Of a stretch of DNA of 64,000 bases, positions 11,219 through 22,172 are shown piece by piece. The stretch is taken from positions 25,281,290 to 25,345,289 of the forward strand of contig CM043705.1 of assembly GCA_023935145.1 (NCBI GenBank). Reading direction: 5' to 3'. This stretch comes from Bretschneidera sinensis. Taxonomy: Eukaryota > Streptophyta > Magnoliopsida > Brassicales > Akaniaceae. Positions within the stretch are counted from its first letter, which is position 1. Each line of letters begins with the position of its first letter. Below the pieces are notes generated by a model. That model saw only the letters and a program-made list of their open reading frames with translations. It ran no database searches and was not told where the DNA came from. Position numbers and translations under genes: made by a program.

Positions 11219-12538
11219 TCAATCAGAGTAACTAGGATCCTCCAATAATATCGTCTCTATGTCCGGACTCCTCAACTCCAAGAATGGTTTTAGCCTTTGT
11301 CCATTTACCTTAAAAGTGTTACAATTCTTGGGATCCTTAATCTCGATGGCCCCATGAGGAAAAACTGACCGAATAATAAATGGGCCTGTCCAACGAGATT
11401 TGAGCTTGCCTGGAAAAAGATGCAAGCGTGAATTGTAAAGAAGAACTTTTTGACCCGGCTCAAAAGCTCGTCTCAAAATGTGTTGGTCATAAGTCTTCTT
11501 CATTTGTGCCTTGTAGGATCGTGCACAATCGTATGCATCATTCCGTAGCTCCTCTAATTCATTGAGTTGGAGCTTCCTTTGTGTGCCAGCCTTCGAAAGA
11601 TTGAAGTTCAACTGCTTGATAGCCCAATAGGCTCTATACTCTAATTCAATCGGAAGGTGACATGCCTTTCCATACACAATATAATAGGGAGACATGCCAA
11701 TTGGAGTCTTGAAGGCTGTCCGATATGCCCACAGTGCATCAGTTAATCGCAGAGACCAATCCTTTCTACTAGGGTTCACAGTTTTCTCTAAAATGTGTTT
11801 GATCTCGCGATTAGAAATTTCTACTTGTCCACTCGTCTGCAGGTGATATGGGGTGGCAACCTTGTGTGTGATAAAACACTTCTTCATCAACTGCTCAAAA
11901 ATCCGGTTGCAAAAGTGCTTACCTCCATCACTTATGATTGCTCGAGGCATACCAAATCGAGCAAAAATAGTGTCTTTCAAAAACTGAACCACAACTCTGT
12001 GGTCATTGGTCTTGCACGCAACGGCCTCCACCCACTTGGACAGATAGTCCACAGCAACTAGAATGTACAAGTTGCCAAAGGAGTTTGGGAATGGTCCCAT
12101 AAAATCAATGCCCCATACGTCAAAAATCTCAAAAATTAGAATAGGGTTGAGGGGCATCATATTCCTCCTAGAAAGACTCCTTAGCTTTTGGCAACGCTCA
12201 CAAGATAAACAATAGGTGTAAGAGTGTCGGAACATGGTAGGCCAATAAAATCCACACTGCAAAATCTTTACAGCGGTCTTTTTAGCACTGAAATGGCCTC
12301 CACAAGCATGATCATGACAAAAGGCGATGACGTTAGATTGGTCATGCTCAAGAATACACCGTCTGATGATCTGATTTGGACAATACTTAAACAGATAAGG
12401 ATCATCCCAGAAAAATTGTTTTACCATGGCTAAAAACTTTGATTTATCTTGTCGCCCCCAATGCAAAGGCATGTGTCCAGTGACAAGATAGTTCACTATA
12501 TCAGCAAACCATGGAGCGGGATTTTGAGCAATGAGCAT
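11219..12538 (-). CDS. G2 integrase with C-terminal module
   Basis: This is a 439-codon open frame without internal stops. The zinc-binding HHCC domain uses H77, H82, C113 and C116. The catalytic triad is D145 (GIDFMGP), D204 (IISDGG) and E240, with the canonical 35-residue spacing between the last two. The C-terminal GPY/F-type module SRWTGPF is near residue 390. Integrase inserts the element cDNA into the chromosome. The chain is separated from RNase H by one TAG at 12539-12541, so in the parent it was part of a longer polyprotein and this ATG is not a natural start. ISDGG is followed by K rather than the common S. The catalytic residues themselves are intact. Confidence 0.9.
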   Translation of the reverse strand: MLIAQNPAPWFADIVNYLVTGHMPLHWGRQDKSKFLAMVKQFFWDDPYLFKYCPNQIIRRCILEHDQSNVIAFCHDHACGGHFSAKKTAVKILQCGFYWPTMFRHSYTYCLSCERCQKLRSLSRRNMMPLNPILIFEIFDVWGIDFMGPFPNSFGNLYILVAVDYLSKWVEAVACKTNDHRVVVQFLKDTIFARFGMPRAIISDGGKHFCNRIFEQLMKKCFITHKVATPYHLQTSGQVEISNREIKHILEKTVNPSRKDWSLRLTDALWAYRTAFKTPIGMSPYYIVYGKACHLPIELEYRAYWAIKQLNFNLSKAGTQRKLQLNELEELRNDAYDCARSYKAQMKKTYDQHILRRAFEPGQKVLLYNSRLHLFPGKLKSRWTGPFIIRSVFPHGAIEIKDPKNCNTFKVNGQRLKPFLELRSPDIETILLEDPSYSD

Positions 12539-12541
12539 TAA

Positions 12542-13072
12542 CTACTCATCAGGAAAGGTCTCAGAAATGGGAGTGGTGGCCTCAGTGAAATCTACAATCA
12601 ATCTAGATAAATGGTCCGCTACCACATTTTCAGAACCTTTCTTATCCCGAATCTCGATGTCGAACTCTTGAAGTAGCAAGATCCATCGGATAAGACAAGA
12701 TTTAGCATCTTTTTTAGAGAAAAGATACTTAAAGGCTGCATGATCCGAGTAGATAATGACCTTAGATCCTAGCAAGTAGGATCTAAACTTGTCTAATGCA
12801 AAAACGACTGCTAACAACTTCTTCTCAGTGGTAGAGTAATTAAGTTGTGCGTCGTTTAGAGTTCGACTTGCATAATAGATAACATGGGGAAGTTTATCAA
12901 CTCACTGCCCCAAAACAACTCCAACAGCATAATCTGATGCGTCACACATAATCTCAAAAGGCAGACCCCAGTTGGGTGGCTGAATAATGGGTGTGGACGT
13001 CAGAATCTTCTTCAGATCCCCAAATGCTTTCTTACAGTCCTCATCAAATATAAATGGGGCATCCTTTTGTAA
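12542..13072 (-). pseudogene. G2 RNase H, one internal stop
   Basis: The RT thumb/RNase H segment reads LLQKDAPF, then CDASDYAVGVVLGQ, a stop near 12902, and continues [23 protein letters not shown] into a 91-codon open frame (12817-12542) containing [13 protein letters not shown] and VADHLSRL. RNase H removes RNA from the RNA-DNA hybrid. The stop is a TGA where relatives are likely to have Arg CGA, which fits deamination of a methylated C. Confidence 0.85.
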
Positions 13073-13075
13073 TAA

Positions 13076-13690
13076 CTAGCACAAGGGCCTGGTGATTTTG
13101 CTGAAATTCTGGATAAATCGCCTGTAGAAACCTGCATGGCCTAGAAAAGATCGAACCTTCTTCACCATACGTAGGGGTGGAAGGTTAGAAATCAGGTCCA
13201 CCTTCGCTTTGTAGACCTCAATCCCCTGATGAGATACGACATGCCCCAATATAATGCCTTGCTTAACCATAAAATGGCACTTCTCCCAATTAAGCACTAG
13301 GTTCTTCTCCTTGCACCGCACTAAAACCAAAGCGAGACAGTGCAGGCACTCTTCAAAGGTTGAACCAAAGATGGATAAGTCATCCATGAAAATCTCTAAG
13401 AACCGCTCTACCATGTCAGAGCATATACTGACTATGCATCGCTGGAAAGTAGTGGGTGCATTGCATAACCCAAAGGGCATGCGACGGTAGGCGAATGTCC
13501 CAAAAGGACAAGTAAACATCGTCTTCTCTTGATCTTTGGGGTCCACGGGGACCTGGTTATATCCAGAATAATCATCTAAAAAACAATAATACTCGTGCCC
13601 AGCCAAACGCTCCACCATCTGATCAATAAATGGCAGTGGAAAATGATCCTTTCTTGTGGCAACGTTTAGCTTACGGTAGTCTATACACAC
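13076..13690 (-). pseudogene. G2 reverse transcriptase palm and thumb
   Basis: This 204-codon open frame starts mid-protein at VCIDYRKLN. It has the first catalytic Asp in CFLDDYSGYNQ (residue 39), the GTFAYRRMPFGLCNAP block and FMDDLSIFG at 101-109, the Athila form of the YxDD box. It ends at FSKITRPLC, where a TAG replaces the expected next residue. A TGA at 13691-13693 separates it from the upstream part of the same protein. The catalytic residues are present, so only nonsense changes disable it. Confidence 0.9.
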
Positions 13691-13693
13691 TCT

Positions 13694-14890
13694 TCACCCT
13701 GACTGAACACGAGTTGGCACCAACTCGTCGTCCTTATTCTTTACTATTGTCAATCTTGCTCGCTTGGGCACGACATGAATCGGGCTCACCCAATTGCTAC
13801 CGGAGATAGGATAAATGATCCCTGCATCTAACAACTTAATTATTTCTACCCTCACAACCTCTTGCATAGCTGGGTTGAGCCTTCCTTGTGGCTCCCTCGA
13901 TGGCTTGGCATTCTTCTCCAAATGTATCTTGTGCATCACTACCGAGGGGCTGATTCCCTTGATATCCTCAATAGTCCAACCGATAGCTTCCTTGTGCTCT
14001 CTTAGAACATCTAGTAATTTATTCTCTTGAGCTTCACTCAAATCGGAAGCTATAATCACAGGCAAACAATCGGCTGGACCTAGGAACTTATACTTAAGAT
14101 TATCCGGTAAAGGCTTAAGTTCCTTCTTGGGGGGTTCAAGTGCTACAATTTCTTCTGTCTTATTGCTTTCTTGAGGACCAGACTCCAAAATGGCATTCAC
14201 TTCCTCGAGTAGCTTATCTAAGCCCAAGTCCTTTCCAAAGTGAGCAAAACATACCTCTAGGGGATCCTCAATGCTTGATTCGTCCACAGTCTCCTCAAGA
14301 ATCTCCTCTATCAAGCATACATTTCTCACTTCATCATATTCCAGTGGTTGCTTAGTGATATCAAAGATGTTCAACTCCACTGTCATATTTCTGAAGGAGA
14401 TCTTCATCACCCCTGTCCTATAATTGATTAGGGCGTTAGCTGTGGCTAAGAATGGTCGCCCTAGAATCACCGGTATTTGAATCCCTACATTTTGGACCGG
14501 CTCTGTGTCAAGCACAATAAAATCCACTAGGAAATAGAATTTATCCACTTTTATCAAGATGTCCTCAACTATTCCCCGTGGTCTTTTCACTGACCTGTCA
14601 GCAAATTTAAGCATCGTGGATGTGGGCTTCAATTCTCCTAACCCCAACTGCAAATAGACTGAGTAGGGTAGAAGATTCACACTCGCCCTTAGATCCAAAA
14701 GAGCCCTCTTAATATGGCTGACTCCTATCGTGCAAGAGATGGTAGGACACCTCGGGTCCTTATACTTGATGGGTAGCTTGCACTGAAGGATTGAGCTGAC
14801 CTACTCGGTCAAAAATGCCTTCTTTGGGACATTCATCCTCCTCTTGATAGTGACTAAGTCCTTTAAAAACTTGGCATATGATGGCACTTA
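13694..14890 (-). pseudogene. G2 protease and start of reverse transcriptase
   Basis: The open part (14698-13694) begins at the protease active site, which reads DLRASVNLLP. The usual Gly after Asp-Leu is Arg, a change expected to damage the flap-facing active loop. Then come IPVILGRPFLATANALI, an acidic linker ending LELKPLP-like, the RT start PVIIASDLSEAQENKLLDVL, and GWTIEDIKGISPS. The N-terminal protease part (14890-14699), homologous to the KFLKD and KLPPKLKDPGSF stretches of relatives, is broken by stops. This copy gives the reference for where the RT-less elements stop. Confidence 0.88.
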
Positions 14891-15147
14891 ATGAATGGCA
14901 TACAAAAATGAGATATTGATTTGGACCTGTTTGAATACCTCCAGAATTTCCTCATACTTCCCTCCTTTCTTGGGTGCTTGTAGTCTATTGGGGTAAGGTG
15001 CTCTAGGTAAAAATTACCTAGGAGGGTCTTTCTCAGTAGGTGTGGCTGTAGATGGCTCAGCATCTCTCTTCTCCTTGTTGCCACTCCCTTGCCCTTGCTG
15101 CATAGCAGAGCTCTCTTCCATTCGATTGTCCACTTGTCTCCCAGACC

Positions 15148-16695
15148 TCAGTGTGACAATCGACTGTACTTGTTCCTCCCCATGCGTAGGAGTTGATGAA
15201 CTCCTAACCATAAATATCCTTTCGGGTTAGGCACGGGCTGACTAGGGAAATTCCCCTTCTCTCTCTCACCCAAGTGACTTGCAATTTGCCCTATTTGACT
15301 TTCCAGCTTGGAAATTGCTTGGGTGTTTACCATTGTTGCACTCCTTACGTAGCTCATGGATTGGCTATTCATTTTCATGTATTCCTTAATGGTGTCCTCT
15401 AGTGACTGTGAAACTAGCGCTGGTGTTTGAGTGGGAGCTTGGTAAGTAGGTAATGGTGCTGGATAGGCAGAACGACCATGACTAGGAATTTGTTGGGCAA
15501 ATCCGGGAGGATATTGATTTTGAGCATTATGAGGGGCTCCTTCCTGATTCATTGGTTGGTTCTGCCTCCATGAAAAATTTGGGTGGTTTCGCCACCCTGG
15601 ATTGTACGTCTCGGAGTACGATCCATTTGACTGCCTTCGATAGTCATTGAAAGCATTTACTTGTTCCATAGGATACTCGGCACAAGCTTGTATTGATGGG
15701 CAATTCTGTGCTAGATGCATGGGACTAGCACAGATGGAACAGCTTTCAACATTGAATGTGTTGGCAGCATTGATGAATTGGCTCACAGTGAGAGCATCAA
15801 TCTTCTTAGTGAGGGCATCTAACTTTATCCTCAAATCAGCGTCCTCCCTGACCTCATAGATGCCTCCCCTCTTAGGAGCACAAATTGACTTATCTCGATA
15901 GCTTGAAAAATCCCACTGCTGTGAGTTGTCGGACAACTTGTCCAACGCCATATATGCTTCATCTCCTGTCAGACTCAAGAATGCACCCCCATTCATAGAC
16001 TCAATCATGCTACGGTTGGGTTGAGTCAACCCTTGGTAGAAGAACTGAACGAGTCTCCACTTCTCATATCCATGTGGAAGGCATCTGATCAGTAGCTCTT
16101 TGAAGTGCTCCCAACTCTCAGAAAAGTTTTCATCCTCATCCTGAGTGAAAGAGCTAATCTCCTTCCGACACTTATTCACTCTAGACATTGGGAAAAACTT
16201 ATGATAAAATTTGCTAAGCAGGTTTTCCCAAGATGTAATAGACCCGGGCGTGTTGGAATCCAACCACGCCCTAGCTCTATCGTGAAAAGAAAAAGGGAAG
16301 AGTCGAAGATGGACTGACTCCTCAGAGAAGTTCTGGAATTTAAATGTGGCACAAATGTCTTTGAACTTCTTCACATGACTATAAGGATTTTCAAGATCTA
16401 AGCCATGGAATGAGGGTAAGAGTTGGATAACATGTGGCTTTAAGTCAAAGTGGGTGGCATTGGTAGGTGGCAACACTATTCAAGAGGATGAGTTAGTCGC
16501 AACGGGTGCGAACAAATCCCTAAGGGATATAGTGGAGTCCACGTTCCAAGCTCTAGGTTGCTCTGCATGTTCAGGATGATGTGCATCCCTAAAATTCTCT
16601 CCCATCTCAACAGTCTCTCTCTCAACTAGTGCTCTTCTCTGTCTCCTAAGAGTTCTTTCTAAGTCAGGATCTAAATGTATCAACTCTAAGTTCAA
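15148..16695 (-). pseudogene. G2 gag, Athila type, nearly open
   Basis: Two frames make one protein. A short N-terminal piece (16695-16480) carries LDPDLERTLRRQRRA. One stop at about 16477 separates it from 442 codons (16476-15148) holding the capsid (FPFSFHDRARAWLDS through FFPMSRVNKCRKEI) and the zinc knuckle CSICASPMHLAQNC. The true start is uncertain because the first ATG is not clear upstream. Positions 15147-14891, between gag and protease, contain frameshifted linker sequence including TLRSGRQV, a motif shared with the other elements (TLRSGK in G3 and G4). Confidence 0.87.
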
Positions 16696-16859
16696 TGATC
16701 TCCGACCAAGTATACACCAACCGAAAATAATGAGGTATTAACCAGCAGAAACAACAGAATAAAGCAAAAATAGCAAACACACTATTAAAAATTAAAAGTG
16801 CTAACTAACTAGTAGAAAAATAAAATTAATTCAGACAAAAATTTCACAAACCAAACAAT

Positions 16860-16877
16860 TCCCCGGCAACGGCGCCA
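16860..16877 (-). promoter_or_regulatory. G2 primer-binding site, perfect tRNA-Asp
   Basis: Minus-strand TGGCGCCGTTGCCGGGGA is the exact complement of a plant tRNA-Asp 3' end including CCA. It lies six bases inside the LTR. Athila elements are known for this primer. Confidence 0.92.
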
Positions 16878-16883
16878 AAAACT

Positions 16884-18145
16884 TGTTGTGAGTTTTAAAT
16901 TACTCGCAAGCGCACGAGTCGTTTGCAATATAGTGTTGTGCAATTGCGAGGTCGAATCCACAGGGAATTGCGTTGTGAAAATATAAATTTATCTAAACTA
17001 ATCTTATCTTAACCTAGTTCCGAGTTTTGTATTATATGTTGCAAAATAAATAAAAGATAAACTAAATTGATTTTAAAAACTAATAAAAAGACTAAAGTTT
17101 CTAAATCTATCCAGCCAAAGTTAAGCATATATCTCAATGTTCTAAAGATAGCCTATCAAAAAATTCCATGAATCCAACTTAAGACAAAAAACAACAAATA
17201 TCCCAATTAAACCAAAAGCATCCAATGTATCTGCTCTTAACAAATCACAAAGAAAATCCAATTTAATCGAAAACAATTCGATGTATCCATCAGATGAAAC
17301 ACAAGGAATATCCAACAAAACAATTTAAACTCAATCAATCACAAGATTAACTCAAATAATTTACAGAAAATTTATACTAAAAAATTATCAGATTTGTACA
17401 AGCAAATCTGAACTACTATGCCAAACAACGGCGAGGCTTCATCTTCAACCTTAGCTGAAGATTCTAGCCACTCATAACTATGAAACTACAATAAATAATA
17501 AAAGTGCTAAAAATTAAACTAAAACAACTAAATAAAAAGAAATAAATAACTTAACATGGGAGAAATTCCACTCGCTGATGGGTGATGCTTCCCCTCGTGG
17601 TAGTAAAGCCTTCGGGATCCACCAGAATGCTAACAGACGTCCACCGATTAACACCAAAGTGGCCCAGGAATTGTACACTGAATGATGAAGTCAGATGGTG
17701 TTTATATAAGGGGAGTCTCGGAGCACTATGGGTTTCAAATTCGATGTGGGATACTAGCCCGAGTGCGCTCGATTCCAGAATGGTGCGATCGATCGCATGT
17801 GCACTCGATCGCACATCTTGTGCATACGATCGCATGTGCACTCGATCGTATGTCTGTTACGATCGATCGCAGATGCACTGAACTGCAAATATTTCGATGT
17901 GGGATGTTGACCTTGCGCTCGTTCGTAGGCAAGTGCGCTCGATCGCATACCTCATGTGATCGATCGCATTATGCATCCTCTTTGCTATTGAAGCTTGATA
18001 TCTCCGGAAATGCTTAATTTTCTCCACAAACTTATAAAAATACACAAAACACAAAAAATACATAAAATAAAGTGAAATAATACAAATTAAGAACCTAACA
18101 AATATAAATTAGAGGGCTTAAATATGCGATATTTAAGACTCATCA
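16884..18145 (-). repeat. G2 5' LTR
   Basis: This is the partner of 8485-9763 with the same ends. The TATA box is at 17700-17708, and the GATC-centred repeat island at 17761-17970 has slightly different decay from its partner. Confidence 0.93.
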
Positions 18146-18150
18146 CTTGG

Positions 18151-18852
18151 GGTGAGAAGCATTCGGGAAAGGGAAGAAATGGATTGATGGTTTCTCAGTC
18201 TTCCGACATAGAAAAGGTGTTGTACAAGTTTTCTATGGAAGATGGTAAACTTGTGAAGATTCCCTTTACTGGTCATTTCAAGTTCTCCAGTGATCAATGT
18301 CCTGGAACAGATGAGGAGAAGAAAGAAATGAAAAAGGTCCCTTACTCTAGTGCGGTTGGATCAATCATGTTCATGGTGGTTAGCACTAGACCTGGCATTT
18401 CTCAGGCAATTAGAGTTCTCAACAGATTTGTGAGTAATCCCTGAAAGGAGCTTTGGCTTGAGATAAAAAGGCTATCAAGGTATTTGAAGGCTCAGTTGTA
18501 GCTAATGGTAGTACTCTCAACAACCGGGGCTGAGTACATAGCGGCAACAGAAGCCATTAAGGAGGCTATGTGGTGCAAAGGGTCATTGGAAGAGTTGAAG
18601 GTCCTAAAAGAGTAGATGGTGGTGTATTCGAATAGCCAAAGTGCATTGCACTTGTGCAAGAATCTGGTGTTCCTTGAGAGGACCAAATATATGGATGTTC
18701 GGTACCATTTCATTCGAAAAAATGTTACAGAAGAATGTATTCATGTGGATAAGGTGGCCACAGAAGAAAACCCTGCAGATTTAGGCACCAAGTTTCTACC
18801 TTTAAGTAAATTTAATCATTGCCTTGGACTTCTTAGGATTGGAGTCGGTTGA
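18151..18852 (+). pseudogene. C1 RT end and RNase H
   Basis: The RT connection resumes after G2, then PYSSAVGSIMFMVVSTRPGI (about 18341-18400) leads into RNase H. A stretch of about 55 codons is missing relative to C3 near 18495: ylkaQL joins directly to LMVVLSTTGAEYIAATEAIKE, so the first RNase H Asp block (YADSD in C3) is deleted. NSQSALHLCKN and ADLGTKFLPLSKFNHCLGLL follow. Stops lie at 18442 and 18613. Confidence 0.85.
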
Positions 18853-18917
18853 TATAGTGACTCAAGTTGAGTTTGGATCTTGAGTTCTCTGTACAAAGGT
18901 TTGAGTTTAATCGCTTA

Positions 18918-18932
18918 GACAAAGGTAGAGAT
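18918..18932 (+). promoter_or_regulatory. C1 polypurine tract
   Basis: The purine-rich ACAAAGGTAGAGAT lies directly before the 3' LTR, and the same word precedes the 3' LTR of C3. Confidence 0.75.
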
Positions 18933-19857
18933 TGTTGGTATTTGTCTAAGGATCAAACAGGAAAGAAGTTCAGCATCAGGTCAGCAGTGTGCATCGCACC
19001 TCAAGAGATCCGTGCCTCATTGCCTAGAAAGTAGTGTTGTTGAGACACAAGTGTGCACCACATCTCAGGCAGGCTGCGCCGCGACACCTAGAAGGTGGAG
19101 GATGTGTGCCCTGGCTTGGGTCGCGGCCTGCCCTGTTCTGGGCCGCAGCGCCAGGCACACTGATGCATGTTTTTCCAGCCTTTTAAAATGGTGCGTGGTG
19201 CATGATCAAAAGGCATAGGATCACTTAGACTTGTTGAAGGTCTATGATTGATTAGTCCTCAAGATCTAAGGGTTGAAATTGACTTCAAGATAGGTTCAAG
19301 AAGTGGTGCACTATATAAAGAGTCATCTAGCTTCAATCAAATAATAAGTGTGTGACAATCATCTCAACAAGAGAGGTGTGATGTGAATGACATGTGAATG
19401 TGTGTGAAATAGAACACATGGTGTGTAAGAGTGCAAAGACACTAAACACAGGAGAGACTCATTCAAGAGAGGCTGGTTGTTTAGAGAGAGAGTAGTATAG
19501 ATTGGGGATTGAAGGGCTTTGTAAGTGGAATTTTCTTGGGGAAAATTCCAGGGAAACACTTAGTCCTTATCACTTTCTTTTTCTATTCTTTCATTCTTCA
19601 AGAACGGTGTTAAGATCATGATTAGATTGTGTTCTTGGAGAGGTGTTGTTGTAATTGTAAGAACTCATTGATTTAGTGCAGAGAACTCGGAGGAGCTCAT
19701 GGGGACATAGGCACATTGTCGAACCTCGGTAACAATTGTTGTGTTCTTTCTTTGATTGGTTTGATTCTTGTTTTGTTTCAGTTTTATTACAAGTCATTCT
19801 AGACTTGGGTGTTTGGAAGATCACCACCTAGACATCTTCTAAAGGTGATTTCCAACA
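18933..19857 (+). repeat. C1 3' LTR
   Basis: This 925-bp copy of 4670-5582 has a TATA box at 19312-19319 and the same GC-rich island (about 18980-19160). Confidence 0.92.
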
Positions 19858-20036
19858 CTATTAATGCTTCCTTCTTTTTTTGACTGCAAGTTAGCACCTA
19901 GATTTTCTGTCGGAGATGAAAAGGGAATAAAGAAGCCCCTGTTACAGGCTAATATACCTTTGTATAGCAATGCTTTAGCGAGTATCATTGTTAAATAGAA
20001 GTACCCGCCATTGAAGAGATTGGATATTTCTATTTG
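19858..20036 (+). pseudogene. Right part of an unidentified coding trace interrupted by C1
   Basis: This is the continuation of the frame from 4578-4664. After the CTATT duplication the frame runs 44 codons to a TAG at 19996-19998, then 12 more codons to a TGA. It includes APRFSVGDEKGIKKPLL and LYSNALASIIVK. Codon coherence is better than in the neighbouring AT-rich DNA, but I do not recognise the family. A second short open stretch with protein-like composition (YDAFDNRLPIDFRYLHSP) lies at 20326-20405 and may be another exon. The rest of 20037-20559 is AT-rich with nothing I can name. Confidence 0.35.
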
Positions 20037-20559
20037 ATTGGTTGGATGATAAATTGAAGCTATATGTGTTTTTTTGTTTTCATGTTTAACGAAATTTCTT
20101 TTTTATTTTTTCTTTTCTAATACGAAAAAATAAAGAGATTTTTTTTTGTTGATGTGCATAGTAATATCATTTATCTTTTATACCTTTACTGTAAAAACAT
20201 TAACTAGCTAAAATTGAAGAAATATTACATGGCAATGTAAGGTTTAAAAATACTTACTTTCAGTTGAGTATTAAGGAATTATATTTCTAGTTATCTTACT
20301 TTTGTTACTTAATTTTTGGTGCTTCATATGATGCATTTGATAACAGACTACCAATTGATTTTCGCTATCTTCATAGTCCCATTACAGATGTTGCAATACT
20401 TGTTGTTTTTTTTTTTAAAATTTCTCTTGGCTGATGGAACTTGCATTTTTTATCTAAATGATAACTTTGATAGAAATTTTAGTCTGTGTAACTATGGGAA
20501 ATTTACTCGAGGGCCTTGATTAGTTGAACAATATATGTGTGTGTGTGTAGATTTGTTGT

Positions 20560-20817
20560 TGCTTTATGATGACACTGTTTGAGAGATACCGAAAGCTTTT
20601 AAACTTGGCGCTGTGAGTAACCACGAGGCTGAGCTTGTTGGGAATCACAATGACTTATAGATTTCAGTTGCAAAAGATTATCAAAACTTTATAGTGGAGG
20701 TTGACTGTATGGATATGGTTAGTGTGCTCATTAGTGATGATTAGGAGGCTAGTTTACTTAAGCATCAGGTTTATGCTTGCAAGGACTTGATGAACATTGC
20801 AGGGAGTTGTTAATCCA
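20560..20817 (+). pseudogene. RNase H-like domain trace, possibly from a LINE
   Basis: One frame reads coherently for about 80 codons with three in-frame stops. It contains NHEAELVGNHNDL, then ISVAKDYQNFIVEVDCMDMV. The EAEL block, helix and VEVD block at this spacing resemble the RNase H domain carried by plant LINEs and by RVT_3 proteins. The assignment rests on pattern only. Positions 20818-21059 are AT-rich and show nothing. Confidence 0.35.
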
Positions 20818-21059
20818 ATCCAACATGTGCTTACTGATAGATAGGTTGTTGTATATAATGCAAGCTTGATTCTATGATACTCTGAATTTTTGTTGTGAAT
20901 AGGATGGTTTCTTACGTAGTTAATTGAACTTGTAGAGACTGAACAACACAAGTGTAAGATGGTTTATGTAAATTAATGAATATGGTTATTCTAATTACTG
21001 TTTTTATGTCATATGGTTAATTTAGGGTTAATGTTTTAGTTATTCCTAGAATGTGTTTA

Positions 21060-21420
21060 TGGTTTCGATAAGTTAAGAAATTTTAAAAAAAAATTATAAA
21101 AACTATCACCGATAGAGTGATATTGTTTTTCGTTTTTTTAATAAATTTATATATTTTCATATTTTTATAAATTTAAACATTATTTTTTTTTACAAAAAAT
21201 AGTGTCATCGACAGACACTAGATTATCATCGATAGAATATTTTGTCGATGATAATATTTTTATATTTTTAAATGATTGTACTTTAATTTTTTGAAAAATT
21301 ATCTCCTCGGTGATGCTATTTTCTATGATGGGTTTTTTGTTCGTTGAAAAAAAAAAGCATCACCAAGGAGGTTATCACCAACGAATTTTTTTTGTTGGTC
21401 ATACCCTTTTTCTTGTAGTG
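21060..21420. mobile_element. CACTA transposon terminus with subterminal repeats
   Basis: The segment ends at 21420 in TTCTTGTAGTG, which read on the minus strand is CACTACAAGAAAAA, the hallmark terminal inverted repeat of plant CACTA (En/Spm) elements. The preceding 300 bases hold many short words in both orientations around ATCACCGATAG, CATCGATAG and CGGTGATG, as expected for transposase-binding subterminal repeats. The other end is not visible in the window. It may lie left of G1, or have been removed when G1 arrived. No transposase is recognisable. The right flank is old copia sequence. Confidence 0.7.
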
Positions 21421-21814
21421 TATCAAAGTGTTGAAAATTGGTAGGGGTAAATAGTACACAAAAAATGAATTTGATCAATTTTATGAAGATGAAACATGGA
21501 AAAACAGCTCACTATTTGTTATTCACCTCAACAAAATGGAGTGTATGGGAGGAAGAATCAAATGGTCATGAAAATTCTTAAACAATGCTTCATGAGAAAG
21601 GTATACCTTAAGAGTTTTTTGGCAGAAGTTGTATATACAACTATGTACTTGTAAACAAGTGTCCAACCAAGGTTGTGTTGAATCAAACACCATTTAAAGC
21701 ATGGAGTGGAAGGAAGCCATCTGTGAAGCATTTAAAGGTCTTTGGAAGTTTTTTTTTTTTTTTTTTATGCTCAAATTCCTAATGAGAAGAGGTATAAACT
21801 TGATAAAATCAGTG
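21421..21814 (+). pseudogene. Old copia integrase fragment (not the C1-C3 family)
   Basis: The frames are broken, but the translated order matches the copia integrase core: a KVLK block, the NEFDQF and HLNKMECM equivalents of the EF and QQNGV stretches, then the [30 protein letters not shown] and KRYKLD blocks. It is more decayed than C1-C3 and has different residues, so it is a separate and older element. It is cut on the left by the CACTA end and on the right by the T1 LTR. A run of about 18 T lies at 21751-21768. Confidence 0.7.
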
Positions 21815-22125
21815 TGAGGAGCTTGGTACCTTAAATTCAATATTTTAATTTTGGGTTCTGTGCTTCAATGCATAAAGTGTATACTCGTTTAATTTTAAGT
21901 CGTAAATAAATTGTATTTGGATTTGTGGGATTTAGAATTAAGTAAATAAATTAAAGTTTTTTTGAATAAAAGATGTCTTAGGAGAAATGTTGAAGTTTTA
22001 AAGAGTTTCAGGCAAGTTGTTAAAGAGGCGCTAAGTGGAAGGGTGTTTATGCAATTAAGGAAAAGTTGAGTATATATAAAAGGATGAGAGAGTGAGAGAT
22101 CAACATTAATTTTGTTAGAACTCTC

Positions 22126-22172
<47 letters not shown>

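Larger units (their letters stand above)
8485..18145 (-). mobile_element. G2: Athila-like Ty3/gypsy retrotransposon with complete pol order
   Basis: LTRs at 8485-9763 and 16884-18145 enclose, on the minus strand, a perfect tRNA-Asp primer site, gag, protease, RT, RNase H, integrase, a 1.4-kb non-coding 3' region and a polypurine tract. The target duplication CTTGG is perfect (8480-8484 and 18146-18150) and interrupts the RT of C1. This is the only element in the window with every pol domain. Four single stops separate pol segments, and the protease active site is altered, so it is unlikely to be active as it stands. By eye, the LTRs differ by a few per cent. Confidence 0.95.
4670..19857 (+). 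mobile_element. C1: Ty1/copia retrotransposon, Tork/Tnt1 type, with G2 nested inside
   Basis: LTRs at 4670-5582 and 18933-19857 begin TGTTGG and end CAACA. They are flanked by a perfect five-base duplication, CTATT (4665-4669 and 19858-19862). A tRNA-iMet primer site follows the 5' LTR and a purine tract precedes the 3' LTR. Gag, protease, integrase, RT and RNase H follow in copia order. Without G2 the element is about 5.5 kb. It is defective: it has many stops, a gag deletion and loss of the RT core. Confidence 0.93.
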
